A DNA stretch of 64,000 nt from Acidobacteriota bacterium (GCA_025463135.1 JAOAPY010000011.1:1-64000); one strand, 5' to 3'. Shown: positions 9,901-18,908, counted from the stretch's first letter. The notes: a model not told the origin generated them from the letters alone. A program made the numbers and translations.

Positions 9901-10383
9901 CGAAAGTGCCAGGATCTGGGTGAAGTTACGCGTAGCCAGCGGCAGTTCTGAAACCGCGCGCGAGTCAACGATGCGGCCGAGTTGCGGCCCGTCTCTCTGG
10001 ATCGAAGGCTCAACGCTCACCGCTATCGTGTCAGGCCCTGCTACAGCCAGAGTTGCATCGACAGTGGTGGTTTCCGTGATGACGACCTGAACTGGATCGA
10101 ATACCGAGGAGGCAAATCCCCTGGCAGTGATCCTCACTTCATATGCACCTGGCGCCAGGAGCGGCACGGTGTAGGTGGCTACGTTGTCGGTGATAACTCT
10201 CCGCTCCCCGGCGGTTGTTTTGCTAGTGACAGTTACTTCTGCCCCGACTACGAGAGCACCTGTTTCATCTTTAACTGTCCCGGCAACCCGGCCCGTGGTC
10301 TGACTTTGACCGAAAGCGAAGGAGGCGCAGAGGGCCAAAACATAACCAACCGAAAGTACTGTGATGCCGGCTTTCGCGATCAT
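6901..10383 (-). CDS. TonB-dependent receptor, Oar-like, with CarboxypepD_reg domain
   Basis: 1160 residues with a signal peptide (cleavage after about CASFAFGQ, residue 26), a carboxypeptidase-regulatory-like beta-sandwich (about 28-110: GRVAGTVKDETGALVVGAEV), a plug-like region (about 130-240: LPLATRNFTQILALSPG) and a long beta-barrel ending in the aromatic terminus AMKFTF, as expected for an outer-membrane protein recognised by the BAM machinery. Acidobacteria carry many such receptors, often for carbohydrate or peptide substrates; the ligand cannot be told. It stands alone, leftward, with no obvious partner gene. Confidence 0.9.
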   Translation of the reverse strand: MIAKAGITVLSVGYVLALCASFAFGQSQTTGRVAGTVKDETGALVVGAEVTVTSKTTAGERRVITDNVATYTVPLLAPGAYEVRITARGFASSVFDPVQVVITETTTVDATLAVAGPDTIAVSVEPSIQRDGPQLGRIVDSRAVSELPLATRNFTQILALSPGTSVSLADNTALGRNSQNVSVNGARVTQNDFEINGIDANNLATNAAAVVAVPAPESIQEFKVQTSLYAATFGRGGGGNVQAVTKSGGNKFHGAAYEYFRNDALNANNPFLKAAGVSRPTLQRNVFGGLLGGPLKPDKLFFFISYQGTRERNGASPNSLTSSVLIAPGLTNDRSQQNLLTTFRPRPSPTAPPATSINPVALALLNTKLTNGQFLIPTPLPDGHYSGSSISTYREDQFNTNVDYRATDKDWLALRFFFSNAPHFFSLPTGAANVPGFGADQKQNNRLISIQDIHIFSSRTINEVRAGYSFIRGDMSGQNPVRDSDIGIRRANANSYPGLGLIRIGPTGTNALAIGNAGTNVDTGNVESSTTLVDILSITRGRHSIATGAQVIYYRNDLAANNNRRGMITFPSFNNFLLGLASNSVYGDGISSRALRAADYGFFFQDDWKFSQKLIINLGLRYELDLPPVETRGALSTFDPALYRPRMEVDAGGNPIGPPIGGFVQAGNVIPEFDLPDIPNVGRRVLTSVDKNNFAPRAGFAYSPLASGRLVFRGGYGIFHSRPSNAYIGISINSPPTYAIRRSPTGTTVPFADPFFPLPAQDQFPTLVRGVALAGQIFDRNLRTAYFHQYNTSLQYSLNRDLLFEVAYVGTRGRNLIRDVAINQARLASPQHPIINAVTGQAITINTPAATNVALRAPYQGVEVGSFLQIQSTAESTYNSLQLSLTRRLSKGRQFLASYTFAKSIDNASGGSDSTGEVRDTINIAGNQLDSHANRGVSDFDRRHRLVLSYLWDLPRPDFAAHSTGARLLFANWQVAGIITAMSSLPIDIIDGGAGSFYGLSGGNNALVRPSWAPGATSSTATSNIPSGYFFNPSAFVRPVVLTAQVIPSSNGTATAGATGTDIGNIGRNILRGPSQSNVDFSVIKRFPISESRNIELRAEFFNLFNHVNFANPISNLSAVASTSINSSTGQITGDPGDFGRIVSTSNNPRLIQFAMKFTF

Positions 10384-10655
10384 TCAAATCTCCCTGGTTC
10401 CCATACGATTCGCTTTCTGTTTGATGTAGCAACTTACCTGTAACTCACCGCAGAGCCGAGTAGTTAATTGGACAAGAACCGGGCGCGCCGTTCATGGTGC
10501 TTCAACTCAGGGAGTAGTTCAGGAACTTGTTGAACGTGAGCGGTGCATAATTCAGGGACGCCGTATCACGGTAGACCAGTACTATTCGTGCGCTCTGACG
10601 TCTGACTCTTGAGGCGTCCGATTAAATCTTGGTTTCTTTTTATTGTCAATTTTTC

Positions 10656-10683
10656 TTGCAAGGTTTCTGGTATGTGATAGAAT
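10656..10683 (+). promoter_or_regulatory. Sigma70-like promoter for the copper genes
   Basis: TTGCAA (10656-10661) and TAGAAT (10678-10683) are separated by 16 bp in an AT-rich stretch, about 75 bp upstream of the cupredoxin start. The 10384-10760 gap also contains the divergent promoter of the TonB receptor; no gene is seen in it. Confidence 0.45.
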
Positions 10684-10760
10684 CCCGCGCCTCAACAGTA
10701 ACTTGGTTCAGCTTTTCCACTGCTCACGATCGCTTGCGCAAACGATAAGGAGGACAATCA

Positions 10761-11078
10761 ATGTCCACTCAAACAATTGAGATCGTAACTAATCCAATAC
10801 CTACGACCGGACAACCGGGTGCGTTTACTCCTCAGGCCGCCGTGTGTTGCGCGTACGACACCATCACCTGGCACAACGCCGACTCACAGGCGCACTGGCC
10901 GGCGCCGGACGCGGCAACCCCGACCGGATGGTTTCAATATCAGATTCCACCAGGGGGCACTTCCGACACGCTCGCTCCAGGGCCGAACAACCCGCCCGCT
11001 AACCCGTATACGCTGAACTACGTTTGCGTTAATCATCCCGAAGAAACGGGGACCATCACGGTAAACAAGCAGCCGTAG
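10761..11078 (+). CDS. Cupredoxin-like blue copper protein without signal peptide
   Basis: 105 residues with a consensus AAGGAGG ribosome-binding site. The fold and ligands fit a small type-1 copper protein: DTITWHNADSQAHW supplies an early His, and YVCVNHPEETG supplies the Cys and second His of the C-terminal loop. The usual axial Met is not obvious after that loop. No signal peptide or lipobox precedes the domain, which is odd for a cupredoxin. It lies 50 bp upstream of the multicopper oxidase and is probably co-transcribed, so it may donate electrons or copper to it. Confidence 0.7.
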   Translation: MSTQTIEIVTNPIPTTGQPGAFTPQAAVCCAYDTITWHNADSQAHWPAPDAATPTGWFQYQIPPGGTSDTLAPGPNNPPANPYTLNYVCVNHPEETGTITVNKQP

Positions 11079-11128
11079 TTCGATCAAAGCTATTTGGGTA
11101 TCACCCCCTTACCTAAGAAGGAGTCACA

Positions 11129-13465
11129 ATGCCGAAAAAAGAAATCGTCAAGCACCAACCAGGCGTCGAGGAGAGGATTGATTTAGGCGACAGGGACCAG
11201 GAGCAGAAATCAGGAGTAACTCGACGGGAGTTTCTTCAGAAAGGCATGATGGTGACATCGGGCTTGGCGCTCGGTTCAATGCTGCCCGCTTTCACCGGGA
11301 AAGAGTGGGTTGCAGCAGCGCAGGCGACGACTTGCCAAGCCGGCCAAACGCTGATGCCGATAATGGAAATCGCTGCGCATTACCCTACCGCGGGGTCCCC
11401 AGGAACGCTGCAGGCGGTCATTAAGGTTCTCAATGAAAAGAAGAGCTATTTGGCAGCCTCGTCAGTGAAGGGCGCGACGACTTGCGCAAGCGGGCAGATG
11501 CGTTACTTCTCGGCCTACGATAAGACGAAACCCGCCACTGTTTGGCCAAATTCTTTTCCTAATATGATGGGTGGCCCAACCCCCGGGCCAACGCTCCGGC
11601 TTCGCGTGGGAGACACCGTGCAGATCACGTTGCTGAACCAGGTAAAGGTTAGTGACTTCGCCAACTCCCTTGACGTTGCCGAGAAGGGCGGCGGCTGCGA
11701 TGTTACTACCGCCGTCGGTCCCAATGGACAAGTTGCCAACACATATCCCGGGAACCCATCCTTTGAAAATCCTCCGGATTGCTTCCATGGTTCGAGCTCA
11801 ACTAACTTGCACTATCATGGTACTCACGTCAGTCCAAACTCCATCGCCGATTACGTCCTGGCAAATACGCGGCCCTCTCCGCGAGATGCTAACGGCAATC
11901 CGGTGGTGGATGAGAAGTATGTCGAGCACGCCTTTGACAAAATCTTCAAGAATTGCTCGATGGGCCACTCGCCGCAACGGTGGGACGACTTACCTTTAGA
12001 GTGGCAGGAGAAGCAGAAATATCTGCTAAAGCAGTATGACCTGACAGCTCCCTGGAAGGGAGTTAACGGACCGGTAAACGGACAGCCGGCGCTGCCCCAC
12101 TCAGAACAGTTGTGGCCGAAAAACCAGCACGCCATCGACAACTGCATGTGGCCGCAATATTACATCGGCGCTTACCCGACGTGTTTCACCCCACCGATAT
12201 GGACAAAAGGTGACCCAAAGAGCCCAGTGATGGGCCAGGCTCCCGGTACCCACTGGTATCACTCTCATAAACATGGATCGACAGCGCTGAACCTGGCGAA
12301 CGGCATGGCCGGCGCGCTGATCATCGAAGGCGATTACGATGACACGCTCGACAAGTTCTTTACTAAGCAGCAGGTGTTAGTGCTGCAACAGTACGGTGCG
12401 CAGCTCAACCTGCTGAAGAACGGGATTAATGATCAGGGCCAGGCGAACAAGAACATAGCTGGGGATCTAGTCTTCGTGAACGGCCAATACACGCCTGTCA
12501 TACAGATGAACCCCAACGAAATGCAGCTTTGGCGGATTGTTGACGCCTGTCACCGGCAACAGATCGCCCTTTCCTCGCCGACCGGCATCCAGTGGGTTCA
12601 AACCGCGCAGGACGGTGTGCAATTGGATCCCCGAAATTACAACCCATCGCTTACTAACGCTGCGATTAGCGTTCCCGCAGCCGCTTCTCCGGGAGGTCAG
12701 ACAGGCGGTAGCCTCGCGGCCGGCAATCGAGTTGATTTCCTGGTACTGGCCCCCAGTGCGCCAGGGAGCTATCCGATTACCTTCAACGGCACCAAGCTCC
12801 TTCTTACCGTTAACGTGCAGCAGGATCTCAACACCCCAGTCATCAAGGATCCTATGCCCTTCCCCACGCGGACGCAGTTTCCGGCGATGCCAGAATTCCT
12901 GTGGGACATCGATCCTGCAAAGGTTACAGTCAGACGCACACTCCGTTTCGCGTCAGTCGCGGATCCGTCACTCGCTACCCCGACCAATCCTCATCCGGCG
13001 GCAAATCGGGGAACGAAGGGACCATCATATCCCCCTCCGATACACACCATCGACGGCAAGCAGTTCAATGGCGACATCGATCAGTCGATGGTGCTCGGCG
13101 CGACTGAAGAGTGGACCATATATAATGACAGCCCGGGAGCGGCCCATCCCTTCCACATCCACATCAATCCGTTTCAGGTCACCGAGATCTTTAACCCGGC
13201 TGGCGGTAACACCACCCCGGTCAAGCTCCCGCAACCCTGGATCTGGTGGGATGATTTCGCTATTCCACCGGCCTATCAGCCGCCCATTCCACAAGGGGGT
13301 ACAACCGCGCCCCCGCCAGTGCCAGGTTATTTCAAGATGATTACGCGGTTTGTAGATTTCACCGGCATCTACGTTATTCATTGCCACATCCTCGGACACG
13401 AGGACCGCGGCATGATGCAATTGGTGCAAGTCGTTTCAAATTCCACCGGTGTGGAGCATCACTAA
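11129..13465 (+). CDS. Tat-exported multicopper oxidase
   Basis: 778 residues, preceded by AAGGAG. A twin-arginine signal (TRREFLQKG, Arg pair at 32-33, then a hydrophobic stretch) sends the folded, metal-loaded enzyme to the periplasm. All copper motifs are visible in order: HYHGTHVSP, HWYHSHKHGS, HPFHIHINPF and HCHILGHEDRGMM, giving the type-1 site (His, Cys, His, Met) and the trinuclear cluster. It is longer than a typical three-domain laccase because of insertions in the N-terminal half. The substrate could be a metal ion, phenol or similar reductant, with oxygen reduced to water. A hairpin terminator follows. Confidence 0.9.
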   Translation: MPKKEIVKHQPGVEERIDLGDRDQEQKSGVTRREFLQKGMMVTSGLALGSMLPAFTGKEWVAAAQATTCQAGQTLMPIMEIAAHYPTAGSPGTLQAVIKVLNEKKSYLAASSVKGATTCASGQMRYFSAYDKTKPATVWPNSFPNMMGGPTPGPTLRLRVGDTVQITLLNQVKVSDFANSLDVAEKGGGCDVTTAVGPNGQVANTYPGNPSFENPPDCFHGSSSTNLHYHGTHVSPNSIADYVLANTRPSPRDANGNPVVDEKYVEHAFDKIFKNCSMGHSPQRWDDLPLEWQEKQKYLLKQYDLTAPWKGVNGPVNGQPALPHSEQLWPKNQHAIDNCMWPQYYIGAYPTCFTPPIWTKGDPKSPVMGQAPGTHWYHSHKHGSTALNLANGMAGALIIEGDYDDTLDKFFTKQQVLVLQQYGAQLNLLKNGINDQGQANKNIAGDLVFVNGQYTPVIQMNPNEMQLWRIVDACHRQQIALSSPTGIQWVQTAQDGVQLDPRNYNPSLTNAAISVPAAASPGGQTGGSLAAGNRVDFLVLAPSAPGSYPITFNGTKLLLTVNVQQDLNTPVIKDPMPFPTRTQFPAMPEFLWDIDPAKVTVRRTLRFASVADPSLATPTNPHPAANRGTKGPSYPPPIHTIDGKQFNGDIDQSMVLGATEEWTIYNDSPGAAHPFHIHINPFQVTEIFNPAGGNTTPVKLPQPWIWWDDFAIPPAYQPPIPQGGTTAPPPVPGYFKMITRFVDFTGIYVIHCHILGHEDRGMMQLVQVVSNSTGVEHH

Positions 13466-13499
13466 GCTTTTCGCTGCTTCCAGCTCCGCAGTCGCAGGG

Positions 13500-13521
13500 G
13501 GCTGTCCGCTACCGGACAGCC
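13500..13521 (+). terminator. Hairpin after the multicopper oxidase
   Basis: Perfect 9-bp stem GGCTGTCCG / CGGACAGCC with loop CTAC, followed within a few bases by AGGTTTTCC. The U-tract is short, so termination is likely but not certain. Confidence 0.55.
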
Positions 13522-13689
13522 AGGTTTTCCTGAACCTGTAGCTGCACTTCGCAGGCGTCTCATCGCCTAAGCCTCGTTAGTCGGAGTTACTCAACGAGAT
13601 GCGACAGCCGTCTTGCTACCTTTTGTAACGGTCCTGAGCCGCAACAGAACTCTCACTTCAAGCAGGGAACGGATAACAGCGGTGACATC

Positions 13690-14985
13690 ATGACTAAACC
13701 GACACGCGTTCTTATCTGCGGCACTGGAAGCGGCGCCCACGCTTTGGCTGCAGTCGCTTCCCGAAGCGGCTTCGACGTTTGCGTGCTCAGCCAAAACGCT
13801 GACAAGGCCCAACGGTGGACCGAGATCCTCGAGCGTCAGCGACTAACTGTGATTGGAAGGACGGGTACGAACGGCAGCAGCGCGTGGAAGGCAAATTCTT
13901 TTACGGTCACGCATGATCCCGCGTTGGCAGCACGCGGATGTGATCTCATCATCTTTGCTGTTCCGACCTTTTCTCACGAGCGGTACCTCGAACTGCTTGA
14001 ACCGGAAATTCGAGACGGGTGCATCATCGTTGGCTTGCCGGGGCAAAACGGATTTGAATTCGAGGTGCGCCAAGCGCTCGGGCAGAAACTAAAGAACTGC
14101 GTTGTGATGAATTTCGAGTCGTTGCCCTGGAGTTGTCGCGTTGTTGAGTTTGGCGAAACGGTTAGAATTAATGGAACAAAAGAGACGTTGGTGGGCGCTG
14201 CCCAGGGCGATCTAACAAAAGCTAAACTCAAAGAGCCATTGGCGGTAATACAGGGTCTTCTGGGAGAGTCGCCAAAGCTGATTCTGTCGGGGCATTTACT
14301 CGGCATCAACCTGATGTCGCTGAATGCCTATAGCCATCCTCCGATCATGTACGGGCGTTGGAAAGACTGGGATGGCAAGCCACTTGATGAGCAGCCGCTA
14401 TTTTTTCAGGGTGTTGACGAGGATACTGCCGACCTCTTGGGCAAAATCAGTGATGAAGTGGTGGCCACGAGCAAGCGGATCATGGCCGAGTATCCAGAGG
14501 CTGATCTCTCCCAGGTCATCCCAATGTATGACTGGGATATCGCTCACTACGGAAATCAGATCAAGGATAAAACGAACTTAATGACAGCGTTACGGACGAA
14601 TACTCTTTACGAAGGCAGAACACATCCGATGATCCAGACGGAGAACGGCCAGCACATCCCAGACTTCAATCACCGCTTTTTGCTGGAAGATATTCCGTGC
14701 CTGGCTGTCATTCGCGGCATCGCTGAGATTGCGGGCGTCGAAACTCCAAATCTCGATACGGTCCTCGTGTGGGGTCAGGAGAAGCTGAAAAAAGAGTATC
14801 TGGTGGGCTCTAGATTGACGGGCAAAGATTTGGCAACTACTCGTTGTCCGCAGAGATATGGTTTTTCAAGTATTGAAGAACTGCTCGGTTACACGGATCA
14901 ACCAGTTCGCCCAATCGCGATGAGCGCCGCGATCTCGAAGACAAGCGTGGCTGCCAGGAGCGAAGTGATGTCCGAACAATCATAG
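13690..14985 (+). CDS. NAD(P)-dependent opine dehydrogenase family protein
   Basis: 431 residues. The N-terminal Rossmann domain (VLICGTGSGAHALAAVAS, residues 7-24) is followed by the helical octopine/nopaline dehydrogenase domain, with the conserved Asn/His region GINLMSLNAYSHPPIMYGRW near residues 205-225. This family reductively condenses an alpha-keto acid with the amine of an amino acid. The downstream neighbours (agmatinase-like hydrolase, FAD/NAD(P)-binding protein, transporter-phosphatase fusion) suggest a small-molecule pathway. The last ~30 codons overlap the 3' end of the convergent agmatinase gene by 88 bp. Specificity is unknown. Confidence 0.8.
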   Translation: MTKPTRVLICGTGSGAHALAAVASRSGFDVCVLSQNADKAQRWTEILERQRLTVIGRTGTNGSSAWKANSFTVTHDPALAARGCDLIIFAVPTFSHERYLELLEPEIRDGCIIVGLPGQNGFEFEVRQALGQKLKNCVVMNFESLPWSCRVVEFGETVRINGTKETLVGAAQGDLTKAKLKEPLAVIQGLLGESPKLILSGHLLGINLMSLNAYSHPPIMYGRWKDWDGKPLDEQPLFFQGVDEDTADLLGKISDEVVATSKRIMAEYPEADLSQVIPMYDWDIAHYGNQIKDKTNLMTALRTNTLYEGRTHPMIQTENGQHIPDFNHRFLLEDIPCLAVIRGIAEIAGVETPNLDTVLVWGQEKLKKEYLVGSRLTGKDLATTRCPQRYGFSSIEELLGYTDQPVRPIAMSAAISKTSVAARSEVMSEQS

Positions 14986-15842
14986 GCAGGTGCGACTTCA
15001 ACCACGTCGCCGCCGATGAACTTCAGTCCCCTGAATGAGCGCATCATGCTGAGGGCTTCAAAGCTCGTAAGGCCACCCACTACCGGCGTCCCGGTACCCG
15101 GAGCGAAAGCCGGGTCGATGCCATCGACATCAAAGGTGAGATAACAGGGATCCGAGCCTGCCACCTCGTGAAGGGTTTTTACAAACTCGCCACGAAGCTT
15201 TGCATCATGAAAAGCTTCCATATTGAGGATATGAATTCCGGCGTCATTGGCGAAGTCGTTATACCTCGCACTGCCGCTGGAGCCGCGAATGCCTATCTGG
15301 AATATTCGGCTCCCCTGTACCAATCCTTCTTCGATGGCCCTGCGAACGGGCGTGCCGTGGTGGAACCTTTGTCCCCATCCTTCGTCGGACGTGTCGGTAT
15401 GAGCATCGAATTGAATCATGGTGAGCTTGGGGTATTTCCTATTCGTCGCGCGGAGGATTGGCAGGAGTATGGAATGATCGCCACCCAGAGACACAACGGC
15501 CGCACCTCGTTGCTGCAGTTCAGTGACGCGATTTTCTATTTCGCGAAACGTCTCGAGATAATCGAACGGGTTGACAGTGACATCGCCAACGTCGATGGCG
15601 CGCAGGCGCTCGTAAACACCGACCTCCATCTGCTGACTGTAGTTACGACAGCGGATCGAAGATTGACGAATGGCGTTCGGGCCAAACCGGGCCCCGGGCC
15701 GATTGGTCACCAAACCATCGAACGGGATGCCCAACACAGCTAAATCGAACTCTTGATCACCGACGCTGGTAGTGTGCGGCAGACGACTGAACGTGGTGAT
15801 CCCACTAAATGGCGGCTGATGAGTTTCTGGTTGCTTCTTCAA
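14898..15842 (-). CDS. speB: Agmatinase/ureohydrolase family protein
   Basis: 314 residues with every metal-binding motif of the arginase/agmatinase superfamily: LGGDHS (about 118-123), FDAHTD (about 145-150), FDVDGIDPAFAPGTGTP (about 229-245) and GGDVVEVAPAYD. The enzyme uses two Mn ions to release urea from a guanidino compound such as agmatine or guanidinobutyrate; the agmatinase label is the likeliest but not the only one. The start appears to be TTG with a weak ribosome-binding site. It converges on the opine dehydrogenase gene with an 88-bp overlap and is divergent from the FAD-protein gene, so it may supply or clear an amine in the same pathway. Confidence 0.8.
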   Translation of the reverse strand: MKKQPETHQPPFSGITTFSRLPHTTSVGDQEFDLAVLGIPFDGLVTNRPGARFGPNAIRQSSIRCRNYSQQMEVGVYERLRAIDVGDVTVNPFDYLETFREIENRVTELQQRGAAVVSLGGDHSILLPILRATNRKYPKLTMIQFDAHTDTSDEGWGQRFHHGTPVRRAIEEGLVQGSRIFQIGIRGSSGSARYNDFANDAGIHILNMEAFHDAKLRGEFVKTLHEVAGSDPCYLTFDVDGIDPAFAPGTGTPVVGGLTSFEALSMMRSFRGLKFIGGDVVEVAPAYDCSDITSLLAATLVFEIAALIAIGRTG

Positions 15843-15931
15843 TCGAGGTAATCCAATTCTGTGAAAGATTCGAAAAGAAATGAGATTTCAAAAAGCTACA
15901 AACGGGTTCAGTCTCGCGATTTCGCTGGTGG

Positions 15932-17953
15932 ATGTCAACGAACATTGGTCTGGTGCGAAACAAAGTCTTCGGACAAAACTATTCGGGTAAAATTCTTGTG
16001 ACCACCCACCTGAGCGAAAAGAACTCCTGGAATGTTTCAGGCAACAAGATTGAATCGACTCCTGGAATCCAGCCGAGCGAGATACCGAGAGATCACTCAC
16101 TAGCTATCGTGGGAGTTGGCCCCAAAGGTCTCTATTGTCTGGAAAGGCTGCTGGCGGAAGTTAACGCACACCCGCTGCGCCGCCCACTCCAGATCCACCT
16201 CTTTAATCGATCCACCTATTTCGGCGCCAGTCCAATCTACGATCCCGACCAGCCTGAATACATCCTGGTTAACGTCAGCGTCGGCGAGATTGATTTGTGG
16301 ACGGCGACTGACCCACCCATTGTGGCTGGAAGGGGACTCAGTTTTGTAGATTGGTATCAGGAAACGGTCCAGCTGGATTCGCCGCTGACGGGGGATGAGT
16401 ATTTGTCGAGAGCAGTCGTAGGCCGTTATCTCATGGATGGATTTCGACGCCTGCTCAGTAGTCTTCCACCCGGTGTTTCAGTTTCTTGTCACGTGGGCGA
16501 CGTAGTCGACATCCGAGCGCAACAGCGAAGTTATCAGGTGAAGTTTGCGGCCGAGGGTGGACCTACGGAGGAGATTCGATCAGACAAGATACTGCTCGCC
16601 ACTGGTCATTCCCAGTCTGTGCCCAGTGTTACAGAGCAACACTACCAGGCATTCGCCGGTCGTCACCGGGGCGTGTCGTTCATTCCCTTTGTTTATCCGG
16701 TGGTTAAGAGAATGGGCGCGATCCCAGCCGGCGCCAGAGTCGCGATGCACGGCGTCGGTCTGACCCTCATCGATGCGGTTCTTGAACTCACCGAAGGGCG
16801 CGGCGGGCGCTTTGAGCGGTCCGCGGATATGTCGCTTTCATACACAGCCAGCGGCAGGGAACCTCTCTCGATCATCCCATTTTGTCGCAGCGGTCTGCCG
16901 ATGGCGCCCAAGGCTAACGACCTGCCGCCCCTCATGCGGCCGCTGACCTTTTTTACTCAAGCAGCTGTGGCCGAGCTTCGAAGCAAGCGGGCTGGAGAGA
17001 AGCTCGACCTGGAAAGGGACTTGTGGCCTCTTTTCGAACTTGAGATGGAGCTTCACTACTACCGCGTGGTAATGGGCGCGAGTGAAGCGCGATCAGAATT
17101 GGAAGCGTGTGGGAGCGATGGAAAGGCGATGCGCCAGTTCATCGATTCCTACTTGGAGGCGCATCCCTCGCAAGCGCGCTTCGATTATCGACAAGCGTTG
17201 GATCCGGCGGGTGATCGTCGTTTTAATAACGGCAAAGAATTTACCTCCTTCGTCGAACGATATATGGAGCAAGAGATAGCTCGCGCAAGGATGGGTCAGG
17301 GCGGTTGCGGCGTCAAAGCGGCTACAGACATTTGGTACGAGGTAAGAAAAGAACTCGGCTCGGTCCTTAAGTTCGGCGGCCTGACACCAGAGTCACACCG
17401 TAAACTCATTGAGTATTACTTCCCGCGCTTCAAACGAATTGTCTTCGGGCCTCCAACCATCAACATTGAAAAGCTGCTGGCGCTCGTCCGGGGCGGACTG
17501 CTTGATTTTTCCGTGGCGCGCAACCCGCATGTGCTCTGCAACGAGTCGGATGGTTGTTTCGAGCTGCGGTGCGATGAGATCCCTAATGCAGTCATGCGGG
17601 CTGAGATTCTGGTTGATGCGCGGTACCCTTCCTCGAACATTCTCTGGGACGCTTCTCCGCTCTATCGCAATCTTCAACGCCGCGGCATTGTGAGAGCCTT
17701 TGAAAATCGATCGCTGAACCCGGAGGTCTCGGGGTATTGCCCGGGAGCTATCGACATGACCGAAGGCTCAAACTTCGTCGTTGATGGAGAAGGCGTTGGT
17801 AACGAAGACATCTCGGTCATCGGAATCCCGACTGAGGGAAACCTGATAGGTAACAAAACAATAGCTCGAGGTGATTATCCCGGGGCCTGGGCAGCAGAGG
17901 TCGTCAGGCAGTTGGGATGCCGGGATCAGGCGCTCGAGGAAGCGCGGTTATGA
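15932..17953 (+). CDS. FAD/NAD(P)-binding oxidoreductase-like protein
   Basis: Up to 673 residues. Conserved sequence begins near residue 54 with the dinucleotide-binding LAIVGVGPKGLYCLERLL; later motifs are DQPEYILVNVSVGEID, a second nucleotide-binding segment ARVAMHGVGLTLIDAVLEL, and IPTEGNLIGNKT near the C-terminus, the pattern of the NAD_binding_9 group of flavoproteins. The reaction is unknown. The first ~50 residues are of low information and the true start may be later (a GTG at 15997 is possible). It probably works with the opine dehydrogenase and transporter genes on the same strand. Confidence 0.7.
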   Translation: MSTNIGLVRNKVFGQNYSGKILVTTHLSEKNSWNVSGNKIESTPGIQPSEIPRDHSLAIVGVGPKGLYCLERLLAEVNAHPLRRPLQIHLFNRSTYFGASPIYDPDQPEYILVNVSVGEIDLWTATDPPIVAGRGLSFVDWYQETVQLDSPLTGDEYLSRAVVGRYLMDGFRRLLSSLPPGVSVSCHVGDVVDIRAQQRSYQVKFAAEGGPTEEIRSDKILLATGHSQSVPSVTEQHYQAFAGRHRGVSFIPFVYPVVKRMGAIPAGARVAMHGVGLTLIDAVLELTEGRGGRFERSADMSLSYTASGREPLSIIPFCRSGLPMAPKANDLPPLMRPLTFFTQAAVAELRSKRAGEKLDLERDLWPLFELEMELHYYRVVMGASEARSELEACGSDGKAMRQFIDSYLEAHPSQARFDYRQALDPAGDRRFNNGKEFTSFVERYMEQEIARARMGQGGCGVKAATDIWYEVRKELGSVLKFGGLTPESHRKLIEYYFPRFKRIVFGPPTINIEKLLALVRGGLLDFSVARNPHVLCNESDGCFELRCDEIPNAVMRAEILVDARYPSSNILWDASPLYRNLQRRGIVRAFENRSLNPEVSGYCPGAIDMTEGSNFVVDGEGVGNEDISVIGIPTEGNLIGNKTIARGDYPGAWAAEVVRQLGCRDQALEEARL

Positions 17954-17995
17954 GGAGAAACAGGCCTACTTCAACTCAGGTGAATTGGGCCGATC

Positions 17996-18439
17996 TCAGG
18001 ATGGCCGCTTGAGAGTTCTGCTATCGACGTCGCGTATATGCTGTGCAAACTTCCAGCGATGGCCTTCCGGATCCATACACTCATAGACGCGGTCGCCGTA
18101 GAACTGTTCCGCCAGTTCGCTGGTAATCTTAGCGCCTGCGCTCTTGGCACGCTCATAGTGAGATTCAACGTCGTCCACAAAGATATAGAGTCTTTGGCTT
18201 ACTTTGCCGCCGAGCGACCGAGGAGTCCCGCGCGATGGACTTTCGGACGCGAGCCCGACCATGACAAGGCTGTCTGCCACTTCGAGATCGCCGTGCACTA
18301 CAGCGCCATCGTTATCCGTCATTCTCAGACGGACTTCGAAACCAAAAGCTTTAACCAGCCAATCTATGGCAGCGGCGACGTCATCGTAAAAAAGATGTGG
18401 AGTGATTCGCGGCATGTCGCGGGGTGGGTTTGGGACCAT
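17996..18439 (-). CDS. VOC-family (glyoxalase/bleomycin-resistance-like) protein
   Basis: 147 residues from the ATG at 18439, which follows GAGGAG; a longer TTG-initiated reading to 18463 is less likely. The protein begins PRITPHLFYDDVAAAIDWLVKAFGFE, typical of the PhnB-like vicinal oxygen chelate fold, and continues with RLYIFVDDVESHYERAKSAGA and a DPEGHRWKFA end that usually supplies metal or substrate ligands. Such proteins are varied (isomerases, resistance proteins, unknown). It is convergent with the FAD protein and has no clear partner. Confidence 0.8.
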   Translation of the reverse strand: MVPNPPRDMPRITPHLFYDDVAAAIDWLVKAFGFEVRLRMTDNDGAVVHGDLEVADSLVMVGLASESPSRGTPRSLGGKVSQRLYIFVDDVESHYERAKSAGAKITSELAEQFYGDRVYECMDPEGHRWKFAQHIRDVDSRTLKRPS

Positions 18440-18728
18440 GGGCTCCTCTTTAAGTACCGGCAATAAACAATCGTCAGTTGATAGTCTTATAACGAAATGA
18501 CTTTAGATTGTCCAACCTCAAGTTCCGAGAATCAGACTTAGGATAAATACTTTGACAAACGCCCGATGGAGGACTAGGATGCCGCCACCCCGAAACGCTT
18601 AATAAAGCAATAGCAATGTTTTTGATTGCTTGCAGGGAATCCTTTTACCAACGCCACGATAGGACGAACAGATCTTGGCGGCGATGGCAATCGGTTCCGG
18701 GGTTAACTCACGATCCAAACTTTCGGTA

Positions 18729-18829
18729 GTGCCCTAATTTGTAAAGGCAAACTGTTAGTGCGATGAATGAATGGCATTCAACGCGGACGCAAACTAACAG
18801 TTTTCTTTTACAAAACCAAACTAGGGCAC
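18729..18829. repeat. Long imperfect inverted repeat, MITE-like
   Basis: The left arm GTGCCCTA...CAAACTGTTAGT (18729-18759) pairs with the right arm ACTAACAGTTT...TAGGGCAC (18793-18829). The inner 22 bp pair at 20 positions; the outer GTGCCCTA blocks are exact, with a 6-bp indel between. A 33-bp loop separates the arms. It could be a miniature transposable element or a long hairpin in the leader of the downstream gene. Otherwise the 18464-18908 gap contains no gene I can support. Confidence 0.5.
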
Positions 18830-18908
18830 CACCAAGCTTTCTGCAAACCAGTAGTGGACCGGAATTCCACTTTGCGTATCATCTGCGCTCTGGTTCGAGG
18901 AGAATCAA

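Noticed and set aside
12537-13340. 267-residue alternative-frame ORF in the multicopper oxidase gene
   Set aside because: Arg/Ser/Pro-rich shadow frame; all copper motifs are in the other frame.
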